A stretch of DNA of 62,925 bases from Brevibacterium sp. (lineage in GTDB: Bacteria > Actinomycetota > Actinomycetes > Actinomycetales > Brevibacteriaceae). Positions 8,916 to 17,296 of the stretch are shown here, piece by piece. Position 1 is the first letter of the stretch. Every line of letters begins with the position of its first letter. A program made the position numbers and the translations under genes. The stretch spans positions 1-62,925 of the forward strand of contig JAKDSA010000011.1 of NCBI GenBank assembly GCA_030457025.1. The letters run 5' to 3'. Below the pieces are notes generated by a model. The model saw only the letters and a program-made list of their open reading frames with translations. It made no database searches and was not told the DNA's origin.

Positions 8916-9581
8916 TCAGCTGCGCGACTGTGGTTTGAGCTCGACGGTGAAGGTGGGCAGAAGGAACTGGGTGATCGGTCCGATGCCCACGGCATAGAGC
9001 GCGGTGCCGATGCCGAAGACGCCGCCGAGCAGCCAGCCCACGATGACCACGCTGACCTCGATGAGGGTGCGCACCAATCGGATCGATTTGCCGGTGACCC
9101 GCGACAGTCCTGTCATGAGACCGTCGCGGGGGCCGGGGCCGAACTGCGAGCCGATGTACATCGCCGAGGCGACTCCATTGAGCACGATGCCGCCGATGAG
9201 GAGCCCGATGTTCCATCCCAGCTCCTCGGGCTGGGGCAGGAACAGTCGTGTGAGGTCGAGGGACGGTCCGATGAGGAGTGCGTTGAGCACCGTCCCGAGT
9301 CCAGGCTGCTGTTTGAGCGGGATCCAGATGAGCAGGACGAGGAACGAGGTGATCGTGACGATTGTGCCGAATGTCAGCGGCAGGTGCCTGATGATGCCTG
9401 AGTGGAGGACGTCCCAGGGCATCATGCCCAGCCCGGACGTCACGATCATGGCCATCGACGCACCGTAGAGGTAGAGGCCGAGGAGCAGCTGCGGCAGTCG
9501 GCGGGGGAGTCGGCCGCTCTTGAGCTGCTGGATGGGACCGATATTTGCGAGTTCGCGCTTCGGCACAGGTGTCGATGACAT
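8916..9581 (-). CDS. yczE: YczE/YitT-like integral membrane protein
   Basis: This 221-residue protein has about five membrane helices and the family landmarks LGLYLYGASMAMIVTSGLGMMPWDVLH, GxxGTVLNALLIG and GSQFGPGPRDGLMTGL, given here in outline. YczE proteins are membrane proteins of unknown transport function, classically encoded beside a MocR regulator. That arrangement is seen here, with the MocR gene divergent across 155 bases. It is therefore probably the target of the MocR protein, and its cargo may relate to vitamin B6 or amino acids. Confidence 0.82.
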   Translation of the reverse strand: MSSTPVPKRELANIGPIQQLKSGRLPRRLPQLLLGLYLYGASMAMIVTSGLGMMPWDVLHSGIIRHLPLTFGTIVTITSFLVLLIWIPLKQQPGLGTVLNALLIGPSLDLTRLFLPQPEELGWNIGLLIGGIVLNGVASAMYIGSQFGPGPRDGLMTGLSRVTGKSIRLVRTLIEVSVVIVGWLLGGVFGIGTALYAVGIGPITQFLLPTFTVELKPQSRS

Positions 9582-9690
9582 CGTAGGTCTTTCCGGTTCG
9601 ATCTGTTGGTATCACCATCATGTCCTGAACTGGCCTTGTAAAAAAGAGCCAATTGGAAGAAAGTGGTCATATCACCGTGGACACTGCGGG

Positions 9691-9730
9691 TGAGTGATCA
9701 AGACAGTGGATGAGTGATCGACACAGTGAG
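9691..9730. promoter_or_regulatory. 20-bp direct repeat ahead of mocR, candidate MocR binding site
   Basis: Two head-to-tail 20-bp units, 9691-9710 and 9711-9730, match at 16 of 20 positions, and both start TGAGTGATC. MocR proteins such as GabR and PdxR are known to bind spaced direct repeats in the shared promoter. Position between mocR and yczE and a spacing of two helical turns fit that mode. The assignment is inferred. The second unit abuts the chosen mocR start. Confidence 0.45.
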
Positions 9731-9736
9731 GTGGCT

Positions 9737-11188
9737 ATGAACACGCTGGTGATGAGTGGATCCAGATTGGCCGGCATCATCGGCACCGGTCCGTGGCCCG
9801 GACCAGCCTACGATTCGCTGACGGCTGCGATCTCCCGTGCCATCGGCGACGGTCGCATCCCGGTCGGAGCCCGGCTGCCCAGTGAGCGGGAGGTCGCCGC
9901 CGCGACCGGTCTGTCTCGGACGACGGCCAGCCGTGCCTTTGCGAAGCTGCGCGAACAGGGGTTCATCCTCACCCGGCGCGGCTCCGGCAGTGTGGTCCAG
10001 CTGCCGGAAGTGCCCGGCGGGCGCATCGATCATCTCCTGACCCCGGCGGGTGCGGACGAAGCGGAGATCGATCTCACCTGCACCGCCTCGGTGGCGCCGC
10101 CCTGGCTGCTGGGGGCCTATGAACGTGCGGTCACACAGGTCCATGCCTATCTGCCCGGGACCGGCTACTATCCCTCGGGGCTGCCCGTGTTCAGGGAGCT
10201 GATCGCTGAGAGCTACGCGGCCCGCGGAGTCCGCACCGATCCCGATCAGATCCTCATCACCTCGGGAGCCTTCGGAGCCGTGGCCATTGCCGTGCGCGCA
10301 CTCCATCAGGGCCGGGGCCGGGTGCTCGTCGAAAGCCCGACCTATCCGAATGCGATCGCGACTCTGGAAGGCGCCGGTGCCTCCCTCATTCCCTACCCCC
10401 TCGAGCTGGGAGCCGAGGGACATCACTGGGACATCGACGCCATGGATCACATCGCACGCCAGACACGTGCGCGTTCGGCCTACCTCATCCCCGACTTCCA
10501 CAACCCCACCGGAGCACTCCTGCCCGAGGAACGGCGGCCCGAGCTCGGAGCCATGCTCAGACGCAACTCCATGGTGCCCATCTTCGACGAGTCCCTGGTC
10601 GAGCTCGGCCTCGACGGTGATCCGACACCGACGCCGATGGCGGCCTTCGTGCCCGATTCGATCACGGCCGGCAGCACCAGCAAGATCTTCTGGGGCGGCC
10701 TGCGCGTCGGGTGGATGCGCATCCCTGCCCACCGCATCGATTCGATGGCGTCCACGCGACTCAGCCTCGACCTCGGCGCTCCTGTGCTCGAACAGCTCGT
10801 GGCCGTCGAACTCATGCGCGACCATGACACCATCGTCGGCCAGTACCGTGAGAAGCTGCGCGCGGCCAGGGACAGTCTCGCTGCCCAGGTGCGCACCCAT
10901 CTTCCAACGTGGCAGGTCATCGTGCCCAGCGGCGGAATGGCCCTGTGGTGTCGACTGCCCGAAGACCGCTCGGGTGCCCTTGCCATCGCCGCCAGGAAAC
11001 ATGGACTCGGGTTGGTCGCCGGACCCAATTTCGCCCCGGCCGGGGGACTGGATCGGTGGATCCGTCTGCCCTACACGGTCTCCGAGACGCAAATGGACGA
11101 GGTCGGCCCCCGCCTGGCCGCTGCGTGGGACGACGCTCTGACGTTCACCGACCGTGTTCCGGCAGGACGGGCGCGTACCGTCGCCTGA
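9737..11188 (+). CDS. MocR/PdxR-family transcriptional regulator (GntR HTH + aminotransferase fold)
   Basis: This 483-residue regulator has a GntR winged helix at about residues 25-95 (LPSEREVAAATGLSRTTASR) followed by a fold-type I aminotransferase domain. The PLP lysine is K316 in TAGSTSKIFWGGLR. MocR proteins use PLP, or PLP with an amino acid, as effector. The ATG at 9737 follows GAGGTGG. An earlier in-frame ATG at 9710 lacks a ribosome site. It is divergent from yczE, its usual partner. The next gene, yggS, encodes a PLP-homeostasis protein, so this locus may monitor vitamin B6 status. Confidence 0.88.
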   Translation: MNTLVMSGSRLAGIIGTGPWPGPAYDSLTAAISRAIGDGRIPVGARLPSEREVAAATGLSRTTASRAFAKLREQGFILTRRGSGSVVQLPEVPGGRIDHLLTPAGADEAEIDLTCTASVAPPWLLGAYERAVTQVHAYLPGTGYYPSGLPVFRELIAESYAARGVRTDPDQILITSGAFGAVAIAVRALHQGRGRVLVESPTYPNAIATLEGAGASLIPYPLELGAEGHHWDIDAMDHIARQTRARSAYLIPDFHNPTGALLPEERRPELGAMLRRNSMVPIFDESLVELGLDGDPTPTPMAAFVPDSITAGSTSKIFWGGLRVGWMRIPAHRIDSMASTRLSLDLGAPVLEQLVAVELMRDHDTIVGQYREKLRAARDSLAAQVRTHLPTWQVIVPSGGMALWCRLPEDRSGALAIAARKHGLGLVAGPNFAPAGGLDRWIRLPYTVSETQMDEVGPRLAAAWDDALTFTDRVPAGRARTVA

Positions 11189-11211
11189 GACGGTCTGGCT
11201 ACCATGAGGGT

Positions 11212-11991
11212 ATGGAAGCGAACGAGGGACTCAACCACGACGGACGGTACTCGACGGCGACGACCGCGGAGGACTTCAAGATCAACATCGCCGAGGTGAA
11301 CCGGCGCATCGAATCCGCTGCCCACCGGGTCGGCCGTGACCCCAATGAGATCGAACTGCTGCCGGTGAGCAAGACGGTTCCGCAGGAGAGGATCCGTGAA
11401 GCCGTTGCCGCCGGCTGCCACAAACTGGGCGAGAACAAGGTGCAGGAGGCCCACCGGAAGTCGGATGAGATGGCCGACCTGACCATCGATTGGGCGGTGA
11501 TCGGGCACCTGCAGTCGAACAAGGCCCGTGACGTTGCGAGGTTCGCCTCCGAATTCCAAGCTCTCGACCGGCTCAAGGTCGCTGCGGCTCTCGACCGACG
11601 ACTGCAAGCGGCGGGTCGGCGCCTCGACGTCTATGTCCAGGTCAATACCTCTGCCGAGGACTCGAAATTCGGAATGCCCCCGGAAGAGCTGCTCGGCTTC
11701 CTGCGGGAGCTGCCGCAGTTCCCTGCCCTGAATGTGCAGGGACTGATGACGCTCGCGGTGTTCTCCTCCGACATCGACCGTGTCCGCACCTGCTTCCAGC
11801 GACTGCGAACAGTGCGGAATCAGGTCCGGGACACCGACCCCGATCTGATCGGCGCGGGAAAACTGTCGATGGGCATGTCCGGGGACTACGAAATCGCGAT
11901 CGAAGAAGGAGCGAACTGCGTCCGCGTGGGCCAGGCCATCTTCGGCAAGAGAGCACTGCCTGACAGCTACTACTGGCCTGAGAACGGCTGA
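11212..11991 (+). CDS. yggS: YggS/PROSC pyridoxal-phosphate homeostasis protein
   Basis: This 259-residue protein is a little longer than the usual 230, because of an N-terminal extension of about 25 residues. It binds PLP on K54 in LLPVSKTVP. Other family marks are GENKVQEA, WAVIGHLQSNKA, VYVQVNTSAEDSKFG and LSMGMSGDYEIAIEEGA. YggS proteins buffer free PLP and affect amino-acid homeostasis. It begins 23 bases after the PLP-dependent MocR regulator on the same strand, so the two may be co-transcribed. Confidence 0.93.
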   Translation: MEANEGLNHDGRYSTATTAEDFKINIAEVNRRIESAAHRVGRDPNEIELLPVSKTVPQERIREAVAAGCHKLGENKVQEAHRKSDEMADLTIDWAVIGHLQSNKARDVARFASEFQALDRLKVAAALDRRLQAAGRRLDVYVQVNTSAEDSKFGMPPEELLGFLRELPQFPALNVQGLMTLAVFSSDIDRVRTCFQRLRTVRNQVRDTDPDLIGAGKLSMGMSGDYEIAIEEGANCVRVGQAIFGKRALPDSYYWPENG

Positions 11992-12001
11992 ACGCCCCGA
12001 C

Positions 12002-12898
12002 GTGCTCGCCTCACTGAGCAGACATCAGGTTCTCTGATACCTCACCGCCATACTCACAGTGGCCCTCATCGGGCTGAGCCTGCCGGTGGCATCGACGATC
12101 GCCACCTCCGCGATCACTGGCTGCCTCATCGCGCTTCTGTTCGTGACGTTCCTCGACATCCCATTCGATGCAGTCCGAGATTCATTCACAGACATGAGAT
12201 TCCTCGGCGCCGTCGTCCTGGCGAATTTCCTCATCGTCCTGCTCACCCCCTGCATCGACTACGTCCTGGTCTTCACCAGGCTGGCCGGTGGGGCCCATGC
12301 ACGTCTGCTCGCACTGACTCCGGTGCTCATGCTCGCCCAGATCATCCTGCTGCCGGTCTACCTGTGGATCATTCTGGGCGAGGTCGGTGCCGCCGCGATC
12401 ACCCCCAGGCCCTTCATCACCGCTCTGCTCATCTTCATCGTCCTGCCGCTGACCGGCTCCGTCACACTCCGCCTCCTCTCCCGCCGATCTGCGGTCGTGG
12501 ATCGGTCCGCCCAGGTTGTATCGGAGTCCACGGTCCCTCTGATGATGCTCACCTTGGCCGTGATCGCCGCGGTGCAGGTGCCGCTGATCGCCCCGTACCT
12601 GGCGGAGTTGGGCGGCGCCATCGCGACGTTCGTCGTCTTCGCGATCATCGTCACCGGCCTCGGATGGATCCTCGCGCGGGTGCTGCCGGTGAATGTGGGG
12701 ATGGGGCGAGCGCTCGTCTTCACCGCAGTGACACGCAATTCACTCGTCATGCTCCCGATCGTGCGGGCCATCACCGCCGACGGCATCGGGCCGGCGGCCG
12801 TCGTCGCGCAGACGATCGTCGAGCTGGTCTTCATGCTCATCCTCGTCCGCGTGGTGCCGCATATCCTCCCAGGGACCACTGTGTCCGAAAACCGCTAG
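12002..12898 (+). pseudogene. ACR3/bile-acid-symporter-type arsenite permease, interrupted by in-frame TGA
   Basis: The reading frame encodes an arsenic-resistance-type permease with about nine remaining membrane helices, including TPCIDYVLVFTRLAGG and VTRNSLVMLPIVRA. Its apparent N-terminus, from a GTG at 12002, reads LASLSRHQVL, then TGA at 12035-12037, then continues in the same frame as YLTAILTVALIGLSLP. The family's first membrane helix normally begins with this kind of HQ-x-x-x-Y-L-x-A-I sequence. A single nonsense codon therefore appears to break the gene. Translation could restart at the GTG at 12059, giving 279 residues without half of helix 1. It lies downstream of yggS without other arsenic genes. 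Confidence 0.7.
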
Positions 12899-12930
12899 TA
12901 TTGCCGGTGATTCGCGAGCAGAATGGTCAT

Positions 12931-14478
12931 ATGCTCACCACAGATCAGTGCTATCAGGCAGTGGCCGGTCGTGACAGGCGCTTCGACGGAATGTTCTTCA
13001 CTGCGGTGCACTCGACCGGTATCTTCTGTCGCCCGTCCTGCCCGGCGAGGACTCCTCTGCGCAAGAACGTCGATTTCTACCAGACCGCAGCGGCAGCAGC
13101 GGAGGCGGGATTTCGGGCCTGCAAACGGTGCCGACCCGATGCCAGCCCGAATTCGCCGGAGTGGGACATTCGGGCCGACATCACGGCCCGTGCCATGAGG
13201 CTGATCCAAGATGGCCTCGTCGATCGGGCTGGGATCTCAGGTCTCGCCTCGGCGTTGGGATACAGCTCACGGCAGTTGGGACGGGTGCTGGCCTCGGAAC
13301 TCGGGGTCGGCCCGCTCGCAATCGCCCGCACCGAACGTGTGAGGACCGCTCGCACTCTCGTCGAATCGACGTCATTGTCGATGAGCGAGGTCGCCTTTGC
13401 TGCTGGATTCTCCAGCATTCGCCAGTTCAACGACACCTTCCGTGCCGTCTACTCGTCCAGCCCAAGGGATCTGCGCAGCGGTGCCGGAAAACCACACGCC
13501 GGGCAGAACATCGTCGTCCGCCTCGCCTACCGTCCGCCTCTCGACCACGCTCACCTGTTCAGGTACCTGGGGGTGCGCGCGATCCAAGGGGCAGAGGACG
13601 TCGGCGAGGACCACTACACCCGTTCGCTGCGCTTGGCACATGGACCGGCCGTCCTGACACTGACCCCGGGGGCCGGGGACTTCATCGAATGTCACCTCCG
13701 GTTGGCCGATACCCGCGATCTCGGAAGCGCGGTGGCCAGGGCCAGACGAATCCTCGACCTCGATGCCGATCCCAGTGCCGTGCGTGCGACGCTGACGGAC
13801 GCGGGGCTCTCGGAGCTCATCGACAGATCCCCGGGAATCCGCTCTCCGGGAACCAGCGACCCTGTCGAGCTCGCGATTCGCACCGTCCTGGGACAGCAGA
13901 TCTCAGTCGCCGCCGCACAGACTCATCTCAACCGCCTGGTGGCCGCGTTCGGTCAGGTGCTGCCTGAAGAGCTGAAGGTCGGCACCGTTGACCGAGTGTT
14001 CCCCACAGCCGCCGAAATCGCTGAGATTCCGGAAGAGCATTGGTCGCTTCCGGCCCGCAGGATCGGCACGATTCGGGCACTGAGCGCCCGTCTGGCAGAC
14101 GGTTCGATCGATCTGGGTCCTGGCTGCGATCGAACCCAGGTCAGCGACTGCCTGCTTGCCGTGCCCGGAATCGGGCCGTGGAGTCTCGGCTACATTCGGA
14201 TGCGCGCTCTTGGAGACCCCGATGTCCTTCTCGGCTCGGACCTCGGCGTCAAGAAGGCCATGAGTGAACTGCACAGTTCGGACACGGACATGGCTGACTG
14301 GGCCCAGAGGTTGGACCGATGTCGGCCCTGGAGGTCCTATGTCACACACCTGCTGTGGGCCCAACACTCGCAGTCACAGCAGACAACGGCACCGAACGCG
14401 ACACCTTCACCACAGAGACCAGCGAACACAGACGCAAGCACGAGCAAGAAGACGAATCAGAAGCGGAGAAGACAATGA
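12931..14478 (+). CDS. alkA: Ada-type regulator fused to AlkA DNA-3-methyladenine glycosylase
   Basis: This 515-residue protein has three parts. Residues 1-75 form the Ada zinc and methyl-phosphotriester domain, with C33, C37 and the later CKRC pair. Residues from about 85 to 180 form an AraC-type helix-turn-helix. Residues from about 195 to 490 form an AlkA N-terminal domain and a helix-hairpin-helix glycosylase with VPGIGPWSLGYI and a catalytic aspartate in LLGSDLG. The C-terminal 30 residues are Ser/Thr/Lys-rich and unusual. Such fusions sense methylated DNA and excise alkylated bases. The ATG at 12931 is the first codon matching the family. The stop overlaps ogt as ATGA at 14475-14478. 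Confidence 0.92.
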   Translation: MLTTDQCYQAVAGRDRRFDGMFFTAVHSTGIFCRPSCPARTPLRKNVDFYQTAAAAAEAGFRACKRCRPDASPNSPEWDIRADITARAMRLIQDGLVDRAGISGLASALGYSSRQLGRVLASELGVGPLAIARTERVRTARTLVESTSLSMSEVAFAAGFSSIRQFNDTFRAVYSSSPRDLRSGAGKPHAGQNIVVRLAYRPPLDHAHLFRYLGVRAIQGAEDVGEDHYTRSLRLAHGPAVLTLTPGAGDFIECHLRLADTRDLGSAVARARRILDLDADPSAVRATLTDAGLSELIDRSPGIRSPGTSDPVELAIRTVLGQQISVAAAQTHLNRLVAAFGQVLPEELKVGTVDRVFPTAAEIAEIPEEHWSLPARRIGTIRALSARLADGSIDLGPGCDRTQVSDCLLAVPGIGPWSLGYIRMRALGDPDVLLGSDLGVKKAMSELHSSDTDMADWAQRLDRCRPWRSYVTHLLWAQHSQSQQTTAPNATPSPQRPANTDASTSKKTNQKRRRQ

Positions 14479-15002
14479 CGATGACATTGGTCATGCCCAC
14501 GGCGGACACAGTGCGATACACACTCATCGACTCGACACTGGGGAGGATTCTCCTCACCTCCGATGGTGACCACCTCACCGGGCTGTACCTGGATGACTTC
14601 GACCAGGTCCTGCAGCGACTGGAGACGACGGTCGGTGCCGAGCCGGTCAGCGACGATGACCTGGCTCTGTTCGCGGCGGCGGGGGACCAGCTCGCCGAGT
14701 ACTTGGCAGGCACCCGCACCGCATTCGATCTTCCGCTGGCCCCGCGCGGCACCGAATTCCAACGCGACGTCTGGCAGGCGCTGACGACGATTTCCTATGG
14801 CGCAACCGCCGGTTACGGAGAACTCGCCGCGTGGATCAACAGGCCGAGCGCGGCACGCGCAGTGGGTGCAGCCAATGGCCGGAACCCGATCAGCATCATC
14901 GTCCCCTGCCACCGTGTGATCGGAGCGAACGGTGCGTTGACAGGTTATGCCTGGGGCGAAGAGAAGAAACGGACACTTCTCGAACTCGAAGCCGGCCACT
15001 GA
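14475..15002 (+). CDS. ogt: Methylated-DNA-protein-cysteine methyltransferase
   Basis: This 175-residue protein transfers methyl groups from O6-methylguanine to C145 in the active site PCHRV. The DNA-binding part shows FQRDVWQAL and YGELAAW, with RAVGAANGRNP before the active cysteine. Its ATG overlaps the alkA stop, so the two repair genes are translationally coupled and form an alkylation-damage operon. A strong hairpin terminator follows 70 bases later. Confidence 0.95.
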   Translation: MTMTLVMPTADTVRYTLIDSTLGRILLTSDGDHLTGLYLDDFDQVLQRLETTVGAEPVSDDDLALFAAAGDQLAEYLAGTRTAFDLPLAPRGTEFQRDVWQALTTISYGATAGYGELAAWINRPSAARAVGAANGRNPISIIVPCHRVIGANGALTGYAWGEEKKRTLLELEAGH

Positions 15003-15072
15003 CAGAGGCCAGACAGTTGGGGGCCAGGGGCACTCCGCCCATCGCCGACATTCCGCTCAGCTCAGGAACGAA

Positions 15073-15110
15073 GAAGGACCCGGACTCATCGTGATGAGTC
15101 CGGGTCCTTC
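15073..15110. terminator. Bidirectional hairpin terminator between ogt and tRNA-Ala(GGC)
   Basis: The arms GAAGGACCCGGACTCATC (15073-15090) and GATGAGTCCGGGTCCTTC (15093-15110) are perfect complements of 18 bases. They sit between the convergent ogt and tRNA-Ala genes and can serve both. Confidence 0.85.
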
Positions 15111-15116
15111 GTGCGG

Positions 15117-15189
15117 TGGAGGTAAGGGGATTCGAACCCCTGACCTTCTCCATGCCATGGAGACGCGCTACCAACTGCGCCATACCCCC
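15117..15189 (-). tRNA. tRNA-Ala (GGC)
   Basis: On the minus strand the segment folds with acceptor GGGGGTA/TACCTCC, D-stem GCGC, anticodon stem CTCC-GGAG and T-arm AGGGG-TTCGAAT-CCCCT. The anticodon GGC reads alanine GCC and GCU codons. CCA is not encoded. Confidence 0.95.
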
Positions 15190-15296
15190 GCTTGCTCGAT
15201 CAATACTACTCAGACGCACGCGCGACAACAAATCGGCAGACAGTGACGCTGACCACATCCCGATGGCTGGGTGACTGTCGGAGCCGAATCAGCGAG

Positions 15297-15334
15297 GATG
15301 GCCAGGACCGGGCAGACTTCCGGTCCCGGCCATC
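15297..15334 (-). terminator. Hairpin terminator of the 75-residue gene
   Basis: Fifteen-base arms, 15297-15311 and 15320-15334, pair with one mismatch around an 8-base loop. The hairpin lies just 3' of the minus-strand gene ending at 15342. No clear T-run is seen. Confidence 0.6.
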
Positions 15335-15341
15335 TGTGCCA

Positions 15342-15569
15342 TCAGATCATCGGACGCACCTCGTACAGGTACCTTGCGATTTCGCGCTCGCGCTGCTCAG
15401 CGACCCGCTGATCTCGAGCGAGTCTACGAAACTGCGCGTTGCGACGGTTCAGTGCGACCTGATTGCGATCCTTTGCGGGGACAACGGAACGGCGGGCCCA
15501 GTTGATGAGCTTGAGTCCGGCGCTCAGTGCCACACGACGCGGATAGGTGATTGGAAATGCCGTGGACAA
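15342..15569 (-). CDS. Small basic protein of unknown function
   Basis: This 75-residue protein starts at TTG 15569, with the ribosome site AAGGA about eight bases upstream. It is strongly basic (about 16 arginine or lysine residues). A short hydrophobic segment (VALSAGLKLINWA) is followed by a long arginine-rich helix (NRRNAQFRRLARDQRVAEQ). It could be a peripheral membrane or nucleic-acid-associated peptide. I do not recognise a family. A hairpin terminator follows directly, which supports it being a real gene. Confidence 0.5.
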   Translation of the reverse strand: MSTAFPITYPRRVALSAGLKLINWARRSVVPAKDRNQVALNRRNAQFRRLARDQRVAEQREREIARYLYEVRPMI

Positions 15570-16396
15570 AACGATTCCTTAATGTTTTCGGGCAGGGGAA
15601 ATGCCCCAATGGCGGTTAGGCGAATTGTTCGAAAGCAACGAGTTGTGAAAGAACTCAATGAGTCGAATGAAAGCGACTTCTGGGAAATGAATTCGCTGAT
15701 AGGCGTCTGCAGGATCAGCTGAGACTCGATGAGGATCAGCCGACGCAGCGGCAACTCGGCCAATAGCAGACTCAATCGAATGAGTGGTTTCAAGGCCCAA
15801 AGGGTCGGCGATGTTCGTGAACGAACGTACCTGGTGAACGACCGTGTCCCGGGCGAGTTCGTCGCATGCATCGTTGCTGCGGGTGAACGCCAACGGTGGC
15901 GTCAGAGCGGCATGGCTTGGGCGATCTTGCGCGGTTGCGTACCGGTGTTCAACTGACCGGTGGAGAAAGACGAAAGATACGGCTGGAATTCAGCCGGCGA
16001 GTCCTTGTCCGCCAATCAAGCAGGCAGTGTTCCCGGTCCAGCGGTGCTGGAGGTTCGGAAATGCGATGAGATTCAGCATAGTTCTGCGCTCCCTTCTTGG
16101 TCGTGGATCTCGTTTGAGCGGCGTCAGCGCTCAAGATGGTTTGATGCAATTCTGGAGTTTGTGCGAATCCGTAATTGCACTACCGAATTTATCACAGGTG
16201 AAGAACTCTGTGTGACTTCTGTTCATTCTTTCTGAACTTTATTGTGATGAATGTGTGCTTTGCCCTATTCGGGGCAGTGATCGATGGGGCGGGTCTGTGC
16301 CGATCTCGTTTCCGAAGGCGCCGCGCGGTGGGGTCGAAGAATGCTGACGTGCCGACGTAGAATCTTCTCAGACTCGCGACTCTCTGGGAGAAGATA
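15570..16396. other. AT-richer intergenic region without a confident gene
   Basis: About 830 bases here are visibly richer in A and T than the flanks. I see no recognisable protein family. A minus-strand frame of 104 codons at 15579-15893 starts at TTG without a ribosome site and looks doubtful. A 29-codon minus-strand frame at 15990-16079 starts with ATG eight bases after a GGGAGCG sequence. The last 150 bases should hold the promoter of the stress-protein gene. Confidence 0.4.
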
Positions 16397-17296
16397 ATGT
16401 CACAGGCATCTGCCACCACTGGGCGACTGGTCGTCGGATACATCGCCACCGAGCGTGGACGCGACGCCATCGCTCTGGCCATTTCACTTGCGCGCTCCGC
16501 CGGGATCGAACTCATCGTCACGATCGTGCGTCCGGAAGCATCGACCTTCACCGCAGGCAATTCCATTCCGCAGGACGGCAGCGGAATCGTCTCACAGCAG
16601 CTCGAGGATTGGCTCGACGAGGCATTGGCCCTCATCCCCGACGATGTTTCTGCTCGCGGGCGCATCCACACCTCGTCGAATGAGTCCAAAGGTCTCATGG
16701 AGGTCGCGGAGGGCGAAGGGGCGCTCGGAATCGTCATCGGCGCTCGTGCCACGACACTGATGCGTTCGTTGCGCATCGGGACGGTCGCGACCGCACTGCT
16801 TCACTCCTCTGCGGTCCCGGTCGTCCTGGCCCCGTCGGGCAACTCGGACATCGGCCCCGTCTCCCGAATCACAACACTCTTCGGCGCCCGGCCCGGGGCT
16901 GCGGCGCTCATCGGCGCAGCCGTCCAGTCGGCAGCCGCCCTCGATGTCGACCTGCGTCTGCTGTCCCTGATCGAGAACGATGGACTCGGCGAGGACGACA
17001 CCGTCGAGATCCGGGAATTCGCAGAGGAGTACGGGGGAGCGGTGTTGGCCGGCCGAGCCGCCGACATGTTCGAATCGGGCCGAGCCGTCGTCAAGTCACA
17101 GGCCGGCGCCGACATCGAAGAGGCCGCGGCCAACGTCGACTTCCGGCCGGGTGAGATCGCATTCATCGGCTCCAGTCGACTGGGGCGAGGCGGACGGGTC
17201 TTCATCGGTGCACGAGCCAGGCGACTGCTGCGTGTACTTCCCGTCCCCGTCGTCGTTGTGCCACGTCGGGCATCCAGCACCGTCTCGACTCAGTGA
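16397..17296 (+). CDS. Tandem universal stress protein (UspA family)
   Basis: This 299-residue protein has two Usp-type domains, about residues 8-145 and 155-290. The first ends with the ATP-loop-like IGARATTLMRSLRIGTVATALLHSSAVPVVLA. The second ends with IGSSRLGRGGRVFIGARARRLLRVLPVPVVVVP, here quoted for its G-x-x-R and S/A-x-P-V-x-V-V pattern. The start is ATG after GGGAGAAG. Tandem Usp proteins are common in actinobacteria and act in stress or dormancy. The gene overlaps the following hydrolase gene by GTGA, so the two are co-translated. Confidence 0.85.
   Translation: MSQASATTGRLVVGYIATERGRDAIALAISLARSAGIELIVTIVRPEASTFTAGNSIPQDGSGIVSQQLEDWLDEALALIPDDVSARGRIHTSSNESKGLMEVAEGEGALGIVIGARATTLMRSLRIGTVATALLHSSAVPVVLAPSGNSDIGPVSRITTLFGARPGAAALIGAAVQSAAALDVDLRLLSLIENDGLGEDDTVEIREFAEEYGGAVLAGRAADMFESGRAVVKSQAGADIEEAAANVDFRPGEIAFIGSSRLGRGGRVFIGARARRLLRVLPVPVVVVPRRASSTVSTQ

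Noticed and set aside
12364-12930. Upstream extension of the AlkA frame through the arsenite permease gene.
   Set aside because: The extra residues are an arginine-rich shadow of the permease in another frame. The Ada domain starts exactly at 12931.
15192-15722. Plus-strand frame of 176 codons downstream of tRNA-Ala(GGC).
   Set aside because: It is antisense to the small basic protein and lacks any family signature or codon bias. The small protein has better signals.
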